Shown: positions 1-9,017, counted from the stretch's first letter. The stretch is DNA of 64,000 bases from Pseudalkalibacillus salsuginis (GCF_021646685.1 NZ_JAKJHW010000001.1:868001-932000); one strand, 5' to 3'. The notes: generated by a model from the sequence alone, not told the origin. Made by a program: numbers and translations.

Positions 1-1
1 A

Positions 2-838
2 ATGAATATTACAGAAGCTTCTAAAGAGTTATTTATCTCACAACCAGCAGTAAGTAAGGCGATTAAAAATCTAGAAAAGTCCCTAAATATTAAATTGTTC
101 ATCAGGGATAAACAAAATGGCTTAATACTTACTGAAGCGGGGAAAGAAGTTTTAATTTTGGCGAGGCAAATGGAGGTTATTGAGAACAAAATATATCAAG
201 TTGCTGATCAAGAAAATAAACTTCTAAGGGGAAAGATCAAAGTAGGCTCTTTTCCTGCTGTATCAACCATTATTTTGCCCAAGACCATCTCATTATTCAG
301 GTCAAAATATCCATTAATTAATATAGAATTAGTAGAAGGGACTTCTAACCAAATTAAAGAATGGGTCGAGGACCGAACTGTTGATATGGGTATCGTTGCA
401 TCTCCCTTTGAACCGTATGAATTTGAAATATTGAACACTGATTATATGGTCGCAATTATTCCTGAAAATCATAGATTAAATCAAGAAAAAAAGATTGAAT
501 TAGAAAAATATCAGAATGAAATTATTTTTTGTAAAGGTGGACACGAAATCGCGATATCAAAAACATTTCAAAAGAATAATATTGAGTTAAAAGAGAATCT
601 GACAGTCCAAAATGCTGAAACTTTAATTAATATGGTCAAAAATAACCTAGGTATAGGTATTATTTCAAGTTTCACTCTGTCTTCAGTTACTCATAACCTA
701 ATCATAAAAGATATCAATCCAAGAATAACTCGTGATATCGGTATAATCGCACATTCATTTGATGAAGTAACACCCGCAACAAAAGAATTCATTAACATCC
801 TAAATCAAGTTCATAAATCTGAGCTTTTTCGGCCCTAG
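2..838 (+). CDS. LysR-family transcriptional regulator (N-terminus cut by window edge)
   Basis: DNA-binding regulator of the LysR family. The visible protein opens inside the winged helix-turn-helix (SQPAVSKAIKNLEKSL), so the ATG at base 2 is probably an internal Met and about 15-20 residues lie outside the window. Residues about 85-278 form the periplasmic-binding-protein-like effector domain, which starts near KIKVGSFPAVSTIILP. The visible 278 aa agree with a normal family length of about 295. LysR proteins often control a divergent gene, which here would lie upstream of the window, so no target can be named. No partner follows on the same strand. Family assignment is firm; ligand and regulon are unknown. 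Confidence 0.9.
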   Translation: MNITEASKELFISQPAVSKAIKNLEKSLNIKLFIRDKQNGLILTEAGKEVLILARQMEVIENKIYQVADQENKLLRGKIKVGSFPAVSTIILPKTISLFRSKYPLINIELVEGTSNQIKEWVEDRTVDMGIVASPFEPYEFEILNTDYMVAIIPENHRLNQEKKIELEKYQNEIIFCKGGHEIAISKTFQKNNIELKENLTVQNAETLINMVKNNLGIGIISSFTLSSVTHNLIIKDINPRITRDIGIIAHSFDEVTPATKEFINILNQVHKSELFRP

Positions 839-859
839 AGATTTTAGAATCAACCAATG

Positions 860-896
860 AAAAAGACCAACCAGAATTAGATTTCTGATTGACCTT
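860..896 (-). terminator. Minus-strand rho-independent terminator without an intact gene
   Basis: Arms at 863-876 and 883-896 form a 14-bp stem. Read as minus-strand RNA every position pairs, three of them as G-U. Read as plus-strand RNA the same positions become A-C mismatches. A T-rich tail follows on the minus strand only. The hairpin is therefore built for a minus-strand transcript, although no intact minus-strand gene lies just upstream of it. Confidence 0.6.
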
Positions 897-1020
897 ATAA
901 TACGATGTCTTTATTAAATAGTACATTCGAATTCCAAAAGTTATCCAAGCCAACCAAGCTATTAAATCAAAAAAAAATGAAGTTCAGTCAGCTGTCTGAG
1001 CATATAAAAAATGAAATAGA
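897..1020 (-). pseudogene. Possible remnant of a small membrane protein gene
   Basis: On the minus strand this stretch translates in one frame as a hydrophobic segment (FFDLIAWLAWITFGIRMYYL), preceded by a run of nine T and an in-frame stop. It is followed in another frame by a stop just before the terminator at 860-896. No start codon with a ribosome site is visible. It looks like the decayed end of a small membrane protein gene, but it is short and the reading could be chance. Confidence 0.25.
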
Positions 1021-1075
1021 TGTATAATTGCCGAAATATCCTCCTCTCACTTTTAGCTCCTTTAGTACCTACAGG

Positions 1076-1195
1076 ACATCACTTCGAACTAAATCAATGT
1101 GTTGCCGCCACAGGAGGACTGAAGTGATCCAAGTGGTTGGGCGTTGGAGCTGGACATCACATCACCGCAACCAAAATTTTTATACTTTCTTATCC
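1076..1195 (+). repeat. Dispersed structured repeat, copy 1 (5' end missing)
   Basis: It shares the core GAAGTGATCCAAGTGGTTGG-GCGTTGGAGC and the tail (CACCGCAACCAAAAT, TTATACTT, CTTATCCT) with copies at 11307, 19827 and 60591. The 5' half (AAACGCCCTG...CAGCCACGAAGGTCACT) present in the other three is absent here. The middle segment ACTTCGAACTAAATCAATGTG is the variant seen in copy 4. It lies between convergent genes. The open frame running through it is not a gene. Confidence 0.8.
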
Positions 1196-1310
1196 TCGAA
1201 CAAAGAGTGCAGCCCAATATTCTTGGATTGCACCCGATTTCCAGGCAAGTAGATCAATCATAGTTGGTTGGGGAGGTTCCGATTCATCGTGTACATCCCT
1301 TACCAAAGAC

Positions 1311-1772
1311 CTATAAACCTTCCCCAAAGTCTAAGGTTCTTCCTGTTTCCACCAAAGACTTTATGTTATTCAAAATCATCCACCAGGCCTTGTCGCTGTT
1401 CTCATAATGAGGATCACCTTCTTTCCACTGGTCATGGATAAGGGTCAATTTCGTGCATGAACCAACAGGCTCCAGATGATAAGAAATTCTTGACTCGAAT
1501 TTCTGATCATCTTTCATATATGCATTTCCGGTATAGTGTGTAAATCGAAGGACTTGATTCGGTTCATATTCCAATACATTTCCGTATACATGCACCGTCT
1601 CATTCCCGTCCACTCCAGGACCGACATATTCCAAGGGATCGCCCTCTTGAAATGTAGATCTGATGACGCTTCCATAAAAAATTTGTTTTGTACCCTCAGG
1701 AGAGACCAATGTCTTCCAAACGTCCTCTGGTGTACCTGCGATATAAAATTGATACTTCAAATCCTTCATCAT
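1311..1772 (-). CDS. SRPBCC/AHSA1-family protein
   Basis: 153-aa protein of the START/SRPBCC fold, AHSA1-like branch (Activator of Hsp90 ATPase homologue 1-like). It starts MKDLKYQFYIAGTPEDVWKT, the usual first strand and helix, and ends in the long C-terminal helix (SDKAWWMILNNIKSLVETG). Such proteins have a hydrophobic ligand cavity; in Bacillaceae they are commonly paired with a small DNA-binding regulator. Here the WYL regulator gene lies directly upstream on the same strand, but a terminator at 1815-1850 separates the two. The Met at codon 2 is an alternative start. Ligand and role are unknown. Confidence 0.8.
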   Translation of the reverse strand: MMKDLKYQFYIAGTPEDVWKTLVSPEGTKQIFYGSVIRSTFQEGDPLEYVGPGVDGNETVHVYGNVLEYEPNQVLRFTHYTGNAYMKDDQKFESRISYHLEPVGSCTKLTLIHDQWKEGDPHYENSDKAWWMILNNIKSLVETGRTLDFGEGL

Positions 1773-1814
1773 TTTTGTGCCTCCTATAAATTCTATTCCC
1801 TACATGTACATCAT

Positions 1815-1850
1815 AAAAAAACTTCACTGACAAATACGGTCAGTGAAGTT
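1815..1850 (-). terminator. Terminator of the WYL regulator gene
   Basis: Perfect 11-bp inverted repeat (1821-1831 with 1839-1849, ACTTCACTGAC) followed on the minus strand by six T. It overlaps the stop codon of the WYL regulator gene and separates it from the SRPBCC gene. Confidence 0.8.
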
Positions 1851-2814
1851 AAGTATTTTGGTAATGACTGAATAATTCAAAACTGATCGTCGCCAATTTT
1901 TCCTGTAATAAATTTGGTTCCAAAATAGTAATGGATTTACCATAGGGGAGGAGAAAGTAAGGTATCAAGGTGTTTATCGACTCTAAATCGACCTTAAAAT
2001 GAGCTTGGTTATTGGAACGTTCTATTAGTGCATGACCAAACATCCAATGCTGACACAAGTCATCGAGCACATGTGTCATGCCTTGAATTTTGACGGAAAT
2101 GAGTTTGTCAAGTTGATTTGAATCAGGCAAAAGGCCTTTCAGGAAAAAAGAACGAGCTGAAAATCCTAAAGGTCGCTCAAATGTGTTATCAGTTCTGGAT
2201 AATGCCTTTATACGATTGATTCGAAAACTTCGAATTTCTTGACGCAGATGGCAATATGCGACTGTGTACCATTTACCTTTCCAATATACAATCCCATAAG
2301 GATCAATATAACGCGATAGTGGTTCAGTTTCTCCACCTTTATGATAATCAATAAATAACGTAGAACTTTCGGCAACAGAAATTTCTAAATCTTGGAGGGT
2401 AGATTTCATTGATGATTCGACAGGAGGATGGATGAATTCAAAGCCTTCTGAATGGCGATTGATATGATCCAATTGTTCCTCGTTTGTATACATTTTCAAC
2501 TTAGAAACAGCTTCATCCAATGCTTCACTAAAGGGATACCCCGCATCTATGGCAAAATTCGCAGCATGAATAAGCGCTTTCTGTTCATCCAGATTAAAAA
2601 ACAGTGGCGCTTTTGTAAAGTTATCGAGCAAACGATACCCACCATTATGTCCGGCATCTGAAATGATTGGTACACCACTTGCACACAGCGTATCAATATA
2701 GCGGTAAACCGTACGTATACTGATCTCTAGTTCCTCTGCCAACTCCTTGGCGGTCATTTGTTTTCTCGTATTAAGGAGCCATAGTATAGAAAGCATGTTA
2801 ACCATTTTAGACAT
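1849..2814 (-). CDS. HTH/WYL-domain transcriptional regulator (YafY/YobV type)
   Basis: 321-aa DeoR-like regulator. Residues about 7-60 form a winged HTH (LLNTRKQMTAKELAEELEIS with the recognition helix IRTVYRYIDTL). Residues about 145-220 form the WYL domain (VYWKGKWYTVAYCHLRQEIRSFR-type core), and a C-terminal WCX-like extension follows. WYL domains bind small ligands or nucleic acids and control transcription. It lies upstream of an SRPBCC gene on the same strand and is divergent from the DUF2254 gene, so it may regulate either. Length is typical for the family. Confidence 0.88.
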   Translation of the reverse strand: MSKMVNMLSILWLLNTRKQMTAKELAEELEISIRTVYRYIDTLCASGVPIISDAGHNGGYRLLDNFTKAPLFFNLDEQKALIHAANFAIDAGYPFSEALDEAVSKLKMYTNEEQLDHINRHSEGFEFIHPPVESSMKSTLQDLEISVAESSTLFIDYHKGGETEPLSRYIDPYGIVYWKGKWYTVAYCHLRQEIRSFRINRIKALSRTDNTFERPLGFSARSFFLKGLLPDSNQLDKLISVKIQGMTHVLDDLCQHWMFGHALIERSNNQAHFKVDLESINTLIPYFLLPYGKSITILEPNLLQEKLATISFELFSHYQNT

Positions 2815-3049
2815 TCTGAGGTATTCCTTTCTCGAAGATTCAAGTTAACCATTCTGGTATGAAATATAAACCTTTTGAAAAAATGTTCATAATTCATAAG
2901 AACTTCAATTCCTCTCTTCACTTTTCAATTCGATATAGGATTTACATCACCTTCCATATCCTGACTGAAACTTACTAAATTAAATGCATAAATTCAAAAA
3001 AAGTCGGGTAAAGAGGTTACTACATTTCTTAAGGAAGGTGTGTACATTA

Positions 3050-4417
3050 TTGAGATTACCTGAATCTATGATGAAATACAAAAAGATGTCCAAAAGGCAA
3101 CGGTGGAAGGAACTGAGATCCACCATGTGGTACACACCAGGAATCTATATCTTGCTATCGATGGGTTTAGCAGTCTTCACCCTAAACCTAGATCTTAGTC
3201 TTGACATCAGCCAATACATTCCTATCAAATGGAGTTCGAAAGCTGCGCTGACCAGAATACTTGTCAGCACGTTGATCGGAGGAATTCTTACTCTCAGCGC
3301 CTTCACCTTCAACTCGCTTTTAGTAGTACTGACAACTTTCAGTGGACAATTTTCACCTCGAATGTTGTTAAATTTCGTGGCGGATAAGAAAACTCAGCAC
3401 GTACTTGGGATTTTCAATGGAAGTTTCGTTTATGTCCTACTCGTTTTCTTATTCATAAGCAATAACGATAACGAATTATATTTTGCCATACCCATCACAA
3501 CAGTAACAGTGGCCTTTTTCACCGCTGTCACATTCATTTATTTCATCAATCATGCGACCACCTGGATGCAAGTCCATAACATTACGGATAATATGAAAAA
3601 TATTTCTAAAAAGATCATTACTTTTTCTCTTTTAAAAGATATAGAACCTTACAGAATCACTGAAAATACGAAATTGAATGATAAAGAATATCCGAAAGAC
3701 GGCCATGTGATCGTATCAAAGGAATCGGGCTATATCCAACTCGTCGATTATCCTAAATTGATTGAAATGGCCACAAAGGATAATGTAGTTGTACGCTTTG
3801 AATATAGTGTCGGCGAGTATGTCTTGACAGGCACTCCGATCCTGACTTACTGGAAGGAAGAAGATACTGCAATCAAAGAACATGATTATTTGAAGACACT
3901 GGAAATAGGACATAAACAAACGGAAATTCAAGACCTTGAATTCGGTGTAAACAAATTATCTGAGATTGCGATTAAGGCGCTCGGGAATAATGATCCTAAA
4001 ACAGCTGCAAATACGATCCACCAAATGTCTGAATTGCTACAAATTATAGCGAAACTAACCCACTTCTCTCCTTTCTTGGTCGACAAAGATAAAAATATAC
4101 GAGTCATTTTGAAGGAAGAAGATTTTGAATTTTATTTGTATAAGGGATTCGGTTATATCCGGCATTATGCCAATGAAAACTGGGTCATCATTACTGACAT
4201 CATCGCTTCCCTGACGACATTGGCAAAATCAATGGACGAACGATTTCATGATGATTTATGGAGTTTCGCTGTACAAACTGCAAAGGGAGTCGCAAAAAAT
4301 GAAATCTACCGTCTCGACCGGAAATTTCTGCTGGATCACTTATCCAATCTGGCCACAGCCACCAATCGGGAATCTGAGTATAGAAAAGTAGAACAAGAAT
4401 ATTTGAGCGAAACATAA
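3050..4417 (+). CDS. DUF2254-family integral membrane protein
   Basis: Predicted membrane protein of the DUF2254 family. About four hydrophobic segments lie in the first 200 residues (TPGIYILLSMGLAVFTLNL; ILVSTLIGGILTLSAFTFN; VYVLLVFLFI; AIPITTVTVAFFTAVTFIYF). A soluble C-terminal half of about 250 residues follows. A longer frame opens with ATG at 2984, but no ribosome site precedes that ATG. TTG at 3050 has AAGGAAGGTG about nine bases upstream and gives 455 aa, so it is preferred. The gene is divergent from the WYL regulator and ends in a bidirectional terminator. Function of the family is not known. Confidence 0.8.
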   Translation: MRLPESMMKYKKMSKRQRWKELRSTMWYTPGIYILLSMGLAVFTLNLDLSLDISQYIPIKWSSKAALTRILVSTLIGGILTLSAFTFNSLLVVLTTFSGQFSPRMLLNFVADKKTQHVLGIFNGSFVYVLLVFLFISNNDNELYFAIPITTVTVAFFTAVTFIYFINHATTWMQVHNITDNMKNISKKIITFSLLKDIEPYRITENTKLNDKEYPKDGHVIVSKESGYIQLVDYPKLIEMATKDNVVVRFEYSVGEYVLTGTPILTYWKEEDTAIKEHDYLKTLEIGHKQTEIQDLEFGVNKLSEIAIKALGNNDPKTAANTIHQMSELLQIIAKLTHFSPFLVDKDKNIRVILKEEDFEFYLYKGFGYIRHYANENWVIITDIIASLTTLAKSMDERFHDDLWSFAVQTAKGVAKNEIYRLDRKFLLDHLSNLATATNRESEYRKVEQEYLSET

Positions 4418-4452
4418 AAAAGTGCAGCTGATCGACAGCTGCACTTTTTTTG
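4417..4452. terminator. Bidirectional terminator between convergent genes
   Basis: Ten-base perfect stem AGTGCAGCTG/CAGCTGCACT (4421-4430, 4436-4445), with A-run before and T-run after. It can serve the DUF2254 gene on plus and the ABC ATPase gene on minus. Confidence 0.9.
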
Positions 4453-4456
4453 GTTT

Positions 4457-5197
4457 TTACGTTTTGATGTCCAAACTTTCCATGATTTCTTGCCGGAATT
4501 TCACAAATTGTGTACTGTTACGGTCTCGGGGACGCAGCATGTCATTCCGGACTTCCTTCACAAGTTTTCCGGGTCTTGAACTTAATACAAAGACCCTATC
4601 TGCCAAATACAAAGCTTCATCAATATCATGGGTGATCAGTACCATTGTCTGGTTGGATCCTTCCCACAATCGGATCAGTTCGTTTTGCATGGTAAGTCTA
4701 GTGATGGCATCTAATGCGCCATATGGTTCATCTAACAAAAGAACTTCAGGATCCAGGACAAGCGCCCTTGCAATGGATGCTCGTTGTTTCATCCCTCCTG
4801 AGAGTTGATGGGGGTAATACGTCTTGAAGTTCTCCAATCCCACTTTCTCAAGTACTTTATGAATTCGCCCGCGACGTTCCTTTTTGGATACGTTGGCCAA
4901 TTCTAAGCCAAGTCCGACATTATCTTCAATCGTCCGCCAGGGATATAGGGCATGTTCCTGAAAAATCATGACCCGATTCGAGTTTGGCCCTTTAATTACA
5001 GTCCCATCAGCTGATACTTCCCCTGTTGTAGGTTGTTCAAGGCCCGCCAGCATCCGAAGGGCTGTACTCTTGCCACAACCTGATGGACCGACGATTGCAA
5101 CAAACTCCCCTTTTTCAACTTCTAAGCTGAGATTCTCCAGGACCGTCAACTTTCCATATGCTTTATTTACGTTTTTCAACTGTAAGGTTTTCATCAT
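4457..5197 (-). CDS. ABC transporter ATP-binding protein (SsuB/TauB type)
   Basis: 246-aa ATPase of the nitrate/sulfonate/taurine import family. Visible motifs are Walker A GPSGCGKST (residues 37-45), the Q-loop region MIFQEHALYPW, the signature LSGGMKQR and Walker B VLLLDEPYGALD. It is the last gene of a three-gene minus-strand operon (binding protein, permease, ATPase) and its start overlaps the permease stop by four bases. Met-2 is an alternative start. Substrates of this family include aliphatic sulfonates, taurine, thiamine precursors and others; the true substrate cannot be read from the ATPase. Confidence 0.9.
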   Translation of the reverse strand: MMKTLQLKNVNKAYGKLTVLENLSLEVEKGEFVAIVGPSGCGKSTALRMLAGLEQPTTGEVSADGTVIKGPNSNRVMIFQEHALYPWRTIEDNVGLGLELANVSKKERRGRIHKVLEKVGLENFKTYYPHQLSGGMKQRASIARALVLDPEVLLLDEPYGALDAITRLTMQNELIRLWEGSNQTMVLITHDIDEALYLADRVFVLSSRPGKLVKEVRNDMLRPRDRNSTQFVKFRQEIMESLDIKT

Positions 5198-6012
5198 TTC
5201 TCATCCCCGCCTGCATAACGCCATTTCAGCAATTTACGCTTGATCCCATTCAAGACGACATGATCCAGGATGATGGCGATTGTACCGATCGTGACGATAC
5301 TGGCCAGTACGCCTTCCATATCCGCAATCTCACCTGCGTAACTGATCGACCAGCCCAGTCCTGCTGAAGCTCCACCAACCATTTCCGCAGCAATCAAGGA
5401 CCGCCATGCATTACCGAATGCTACCTGTGCACCTGTAACGAAAGCGGGTAAAGTTTCTGGCGCATATACTTTGGTAATCAATTGCCGGTTTTTCGCACCC
5501 ATCACCCTTGCAAGTTCAAGATGGGTCCGGTTCACCCCTTCTGTAGCGTTTAAAACAGAAAGGGCCATCGGAAAGAAACTCGCGATTGTGATCACAAAAA
5601 TGATCGGCAGGTCTCCAAACCCGATCAATACGACGAAAAAGGGGACCCATGTAATTGGCGGAATCGATTGCAAAATCGAAATGACACTTTTTAAATAAAC
5701 AGAGAATGTTTTTGAGACACCGCCCAATAAACCAAGAATAGCCCCTAACAGGCATGCAACCGGGTATCCCCATGCCAACCTGTATAGGCTGCTCTGCAGA
5801 CCTTTTATAAAATCAGGATTTGAAAAATTCCCGATGAATCTTTGCAAGCCTCTGACCACATCCGGCATTAAAAATTCTGGTAAAATCCATGCAGCAATCT
5901 GCCAGATTAACAACAAACTTCCGACTGCGGCCAGATAAGGCAGCGTATTGCCAAATGGCTGTAGAGGGATGGCTGGTATTCCTTTGTTTTTCACACTCAG
6001 GCCAGATTTCAT
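5194..6012 (-). CDS. ABC transporter permease (SsuC/TauC type)
   Basis: 272-aa permease with about six transmembrane segments and the binding-protein-dependent transport EAA loop (ELARVMGAKNRQLITKVYAPETLPAFVTG, residues about 175-200). It forms the membrane channel for the neighbouring ATPase and lipoprotein. The start ATG lies 18 bases after the binding-protein stop with a GGGGGAGT-type ribosome site; its stop overlaps the ATPase start. Length and topology are normal for the family. Confidence 0.9.
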   Translation of the reverse strand: MKSGLSVKNKGIPAIPLQPFGNTLPYLAAVGSLLLIWQIAAWILPEFLMPDVVRGLQRFIGNFSNPDFIKGLQSSLYRLAWGYPVACLLGAILGLLGGVSKTFSVYLKSVISILQSIPPITWVPFFVVLIGFGDLPIIFVITIASFFPMALSVLNATEGVNRTHLELARVMGAKNRQLITKVYAPETLPAFVTGAQVAFGNAWRSLIAAEMVGGASAGLGWSISYAGEIADMEGVLASIVTIGTIAIILDHVVLNGIKRKLLKWRYAGGDEK

Positions 6013-6030
6013 AGCAACTCCCCCTGCATG

Positions 6031-7041
6031 TTACTTATTTTTCTTTTGCCAGGACAAATCCATAATCTCTTCTACATTGAACTTACTGTCCATGATGTCT
6101 TGTTCAACCATCAGATCAGAAACTTCTTGTATCTGTTTGACATTTTCAGGGGTTAGCTCCCAATTGAATGTCTGGGCTTCGATCGCTTCTTCTATGACAT
6201 CAACAGCTGGGACTTCCCCATCTGCGGATTGGAATGTTTCCCCTTCAGAGAAACGCTTATAAATATGCTCGGCTGATTTTCCTGGGTCGTTTTCAAGCAT
6301 TTCTATCGCCTCTTTTTGAGCGTCAAGCACTTTATAGATACTATCCTGATCCTCCTTCATGATCTCCCCTGAGGTGATGACGACCATACATGGGAACGGC
6401 CATACTTCTCCTATTTCATAGATTTCTTCTACATCTCCCTGTAACCTTGCAATACGGTCATAAGGTTCAAAAAGGAAAGCAGCATCCACTTTGCCGGATT
6501 GCAGTGATTGGACTGCAACTGTAGGAGAGACGTAATTCATGTTCAAATCGCTTCGCTTCAACCCTGCCTCTTGCAACGTGACACCATTCAAGACAATATC
6601 AGCTGTGCTTCCTTGCTTTTGGGATGCCAGGCTTTTCCCTTTTAAATCTTCTACTGATTTGATTCCACTGGCTTTTCGGGCCAGGATACTGTGATATCCC
6701 ATTTGTGCACCGCCGACTATTTTCAGGTCTGCCCCTTTTGCCGCCCAGGACACAGCATTCGTTGCCCCTAAAACCCCGGCATCCAGTTCACCATTGACGA
6801 TTCCTTTGATCAAGTCTGTCCCACTTCCGAATAGCTTCAGCTCGACATCCAAACCGTGCTTTTCATATAAACCAGCATCTTCTGCTAACATGGCAGGTGC
6901 ATCGTCCATGACATTGACATAACCAATGGTCAATTTGTCAGAGCTACCGTCACCGTTACCTTGCTTGCTGTTCCCGCATGCTGCGACAGTCAGTAATAGG
7001 AACCCTGCTGATAAGCCTGTAAGCACCTTTTTAATGTTCAC
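6031..7041 (-). CDS. ABC transporter substrate-binding lipoprotein (SsuA/NMT1-like)
   Basis: 336-aa extracellular lipoprotein. The lipoprotein signal peptide has lipobox LTVAAC with Cys-22 as the lipidated residue. The mature part is an NMT1/SsuA-like bilobal binding domain (IGYVNVMDDAPAMLAEDAGLYEKHG; LFGSGTDLIKGIVNGELDAGV). The MDDAP and GYHSI regions are compatible with sulfonate, taurine or pyrimidine-precursor binders. It is the first gene of the operon. No S-box or other riboswitch is visible in the 140 bases upstream. Role as importer component is firm; substrate is open. Confidence 0.88.
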   Translation of the reverse strand: MNIKKVLTGLSAGFLLLTVAACGNSKQGNGDGSSDKLTIGYVNVMDDAPAMLAEDAGLYEKHGLDVELKLFGSGTDLIKGIVNGELDAGVLGATNAVSWAAKGADLKIVGGAQMGYHSILARKASGIKSVEDLKGKSLASQKQGSTADIVLNGVTLQEAGLKRSDLNMNYVSPTVAVQSLQSGKVDAAFLFEPYDRIARLQGDVEEIYEIGEVWPFPCMVVITSGEIMKEDQDSIYKVLDAQKEAIEMLENDPGKSAEHIYKRFSEGETFQSADGEVPAVDVIEEAIEAQTFNWELTPENVKQIQEVSDLMVEQDIMDSKFNVEEIMDLSWQKKNK

Positions 7042-7230
7042 CTATATTCCTCCCCCTGTATAATTCCGAGTAAGTAGATAGGAATATTATATGTTTAAAA
7101 AGAGTTTGAAGTCAACAATTATGTAAAAACAAAAAAAAAGCCCGACAACCTAAGTCAAAATATCCGGCCTTTTTAAACAAATTTCATGTTTCTTCTTCAT
7201 GTGGGTAAGATAAATGATGAGGTGATAACG

Positions 7231-7383
7231 ATGAGTCGGGAAAATCGAGTAATGTGGTTCGGGTCCATTTTCGGAGCATTGATCTTCTTTTTATTCAGTG
7301 CAATCGGGATCAACCAGTTTTATAAAAGTATCGATATGAAAAGCGATAAGGGAGAAGCATCCGGGGGAAATGGCAAAAAATAG
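7231..7383 (+). CDS. Small single-pass membrane protein, unknown
   Basis: 50-aa protein starting MSRENRVMWFG, with ribosome site ATGAGGTGATAACG in front of the ATG at 7231. The frame is open from 7186, but that ATG has no ribosome site. One hydrophobic helix (WFGSIFGALIFFLFSAIGI) is followed by a basic, glycine-rich cytoplasmic or external tail ending GGNGKK. A terminator follows at 7397. I do not recognise the family. Confidence 0.55.
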   Translation: MSRENRVMWFGSIFGALIFFLFSAIGINQFYKSIDMKSDKGEASGGNGKK

Positions 7384-7396
7384 GGAGGACTATATC

Positions 7397-7432
7397 ATGG
7401 GAAAAGTAAAACACTTACTTTCCCATTTTTTG
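7397..7432 (+). terminator. Terminator after the small membrane protein gene
   Basis: Stem ATGGGAAAAGTAA (7397-7409) with TTACTTTCCCAT (7415-7426, one bulged A), followed by six T on the plus strand. The right arm overlaps the end of the endonuclease gene on minus. Confidence 0.75.
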
Positions 7433-8251
7433 TTTTAACATTTCAAGTTCCTCTTCATGGGAAATCCCGTAGTCCGATGGGGTTTCCAAAATAAATGGTA
7501 CACCTGATAAATAGGAAGTCCTGAATAATTGTTTGAAATGTTTTTCTTCGATATGACCGCCTTTGAAAATGTTCGCATGACGGTCTTTTCCCGAACGTAA
7601 AGGATATTTGGAATTGTTCAAATTGATCACTTCGATATCCTGTATATACCCTAATTCACGCCCCTTTTCCCAGAGTTCCTCATTGTTTTCACCACTCCAG
7701 AGGCCACTTGAATAGGCATGGCACGTATCAAAGCAAAATCCGATCTTCTCAGAATACTTGGTAAGATTTTTGACCTGGATAAGTTCTTCCAATGTCGTCC
7801 CCATTGCACCTGGTTTGCCCGCATTGTTTTCAAGGAGAATTTTACAGTCTCCTTCCCACTGTTCAAGGATATTGTTCAACATCTCAATCATCAATTGATA
7901 GCTGGCTAGTTGGTCTGACTGGTTGATCCGGCTGCCAAAATGCACCACAACCCCTGCTGATCCACATGCTTCCGCGATCTCCAAGTCATTCAATAATGAA
8001 TCGATGATCTGATCCTTTTTTTCAGCTGGAGGTGTCAAACTTGTTGGATATGGCGTATGGGCAACCGAAATAAGATCATGTTGGCGACAAAAATCCTTAC
8101 AGCGTTCAGCGTCTTCCCGATTAAAATCCTTAACAGATAAACTTCTCGGATTTTTAGGGAAATATTGATAAGCCTGACAACCGATTTTCAATGCCCGTTT
8201 AGCAGCACCGGTGTATCCTTCCCTTATACTTACATGACAGCCGAATTTCAT
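7415..8251 (-). CDS. nfo: Endonuclease IV-family AP endonuclease
   Basis: 278-aa TIM-barrel protein of the endonuclease IV (Nfo) family, which cuts DNA 5' of abasic sites using a trinuclear zinc centre. Metal-ligand motifs visible include HVSIREG near the N terminus, VVHFGSR, LLENNAG, FCFDTCHAYSSG, the DRHANIFKGGHI region and a final ILETPSD. The canonical NIGxGHIG appears as NIFKGGHI, a small deviation. The start ATG at 8251 has a ribosome site AAAGGAGC. The gene stands alone between convergent and same-strand neighbours. Activity as a true AP endonuclease is likely but a divergent xylose-isomerase-like barrel is possible. Confidence 0.82.
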   Translation of the reverse strand: MKFGCHVSIREGYTGAAKRALKIGCQAYQYFPKNPRSLSVKDFNREDAERCKDFCRQHDLISVAHTPYPTSLTPPAEKKDQIIDSLLNDLEIAEACGSAGVVVHFGSRINQSDQLASYQLMIEMLNNILEQWEGDCKILLENNAGKPGAMGTTLEELIQVKNLTKYSEKIGFCFDTCHAYSSGLWSGENNEELWEKGRELGYIQDIEVINLNNSKYPLRSGKDRHANIFKGGHIEEKHFKQLFRTSYLSGVPFILETPSDYGISHEEELEMLKQKMGK

Positions 8252-8284
8252 AACGTTCCTTTGCTCCTTTATCGGAATGAATTT

Positions 8285-8914
8285 TCAAACAAACCTCCTC
8301 TTCGTCTTGTTTCTTACCCAAATCCGATAAATCAGAAAAACGATAAGGAGGAAAAGGACGTACACACTGATCCCTGCCAATAGATTTTGCCAAGATGATA
8401 AAATCTGATCCCCACCATAAGCGAATATGAACATTGGAGGGATTTTCCCCAATGCAGATGCTGTGAAATAGGTCAAAAAGGAAATTTTAGTAAGACCTGA
8501 ATAGATATTGACGACGGGCGGAGGAATGATAGGTACCAGCCTTGCAAAAAGAATCGCGATGAAGGCATTTTTTTCGATCATGGTATTGAACTTATGGATG
8601 CCCCGAAACCGTTGAATATATTTTTTGAAGAAATCCGAAAAGAGGTAACGTGCCGCTAAGAAGTAAAGGACTGAAGCAGATACTCCACCCCACCAATTGA
8701 TAATAAGACCGATCAAGAATCCGTATTTGGCACCCATTATCCCTGCAAACAATGTGAAAGGCACTACTGGAAAAGTAGCAATAAAAGTCGAGAGGCCAAA
8801 CATGATCGGCAAACGGGACAGGTCACTTTCATGGATCCATTCCAATAAGATCTCTTTATTGAAAAATACAATCGTTACCATTATGAGGTAAACAAGGATC
8901 AACCATTTTTTCAT
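8285..8914 (-). CDS. TVP38/TMEM64 (DedA/SNARE-associated) membrane protein
   Basis: 209-aa polytopic protein with about five to six hydrophobic segments. The SNARE-associated/VTT signature appears in the centre (FTLFAGIMGAKYGFLIGLII, then FARLVPIIPPPVVNIYSGLT). Bacterial members act in the cytoplasmic membrane and have been linked to lipid or polyprenyl-phosphate handling. The start at 8914 has only a weak ribosome site. The gene is upstream of nfo on the same strand with a 33-base gap, so co-transcription is possible. Confidence 0.85.
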   Translation of the reverse strand: MKKWLILVYLIMVTIVFFNKEILLEWIHESDLSRLPIMFGLSTFIATFPVVPFTLFAGIMGAKYGFLIGLIINWWGGVSASVLYFLAARYLFSDFFKKYIQRFRGIHKFNTMIEKNAFIAILFARLVPIIPPPVVNIYSGLTKISFLTYFTASALGKIPPMFIFAYGGDQILSSWQNLLAGISVYVLFLLIVFLIYRIWVRNKTKRRFV

Positions 8915-9017
8915 AACTTGAACTCCATACTGTTTTTATCATGTGGCCCTTCATTATCGGAATCAAGAATAGTTTCTCCATAGGTCAGTCATCATAAGTA
9001 ACAAGGAGATGATGGAC

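Noticed and set aside
1028-1252. 74-aa plus-strand ORF
   Set aside because: It lies inside the dispersed repeat and has no ribosome site or protein-like composition.
7042-7185. SAM (S-box) riboswitch before the sulfonate-type ABC operon
   Set aside because: The region is too short and lacks the conserved S-box helices; only an imperfect hairpin near 7138-7172 is present.
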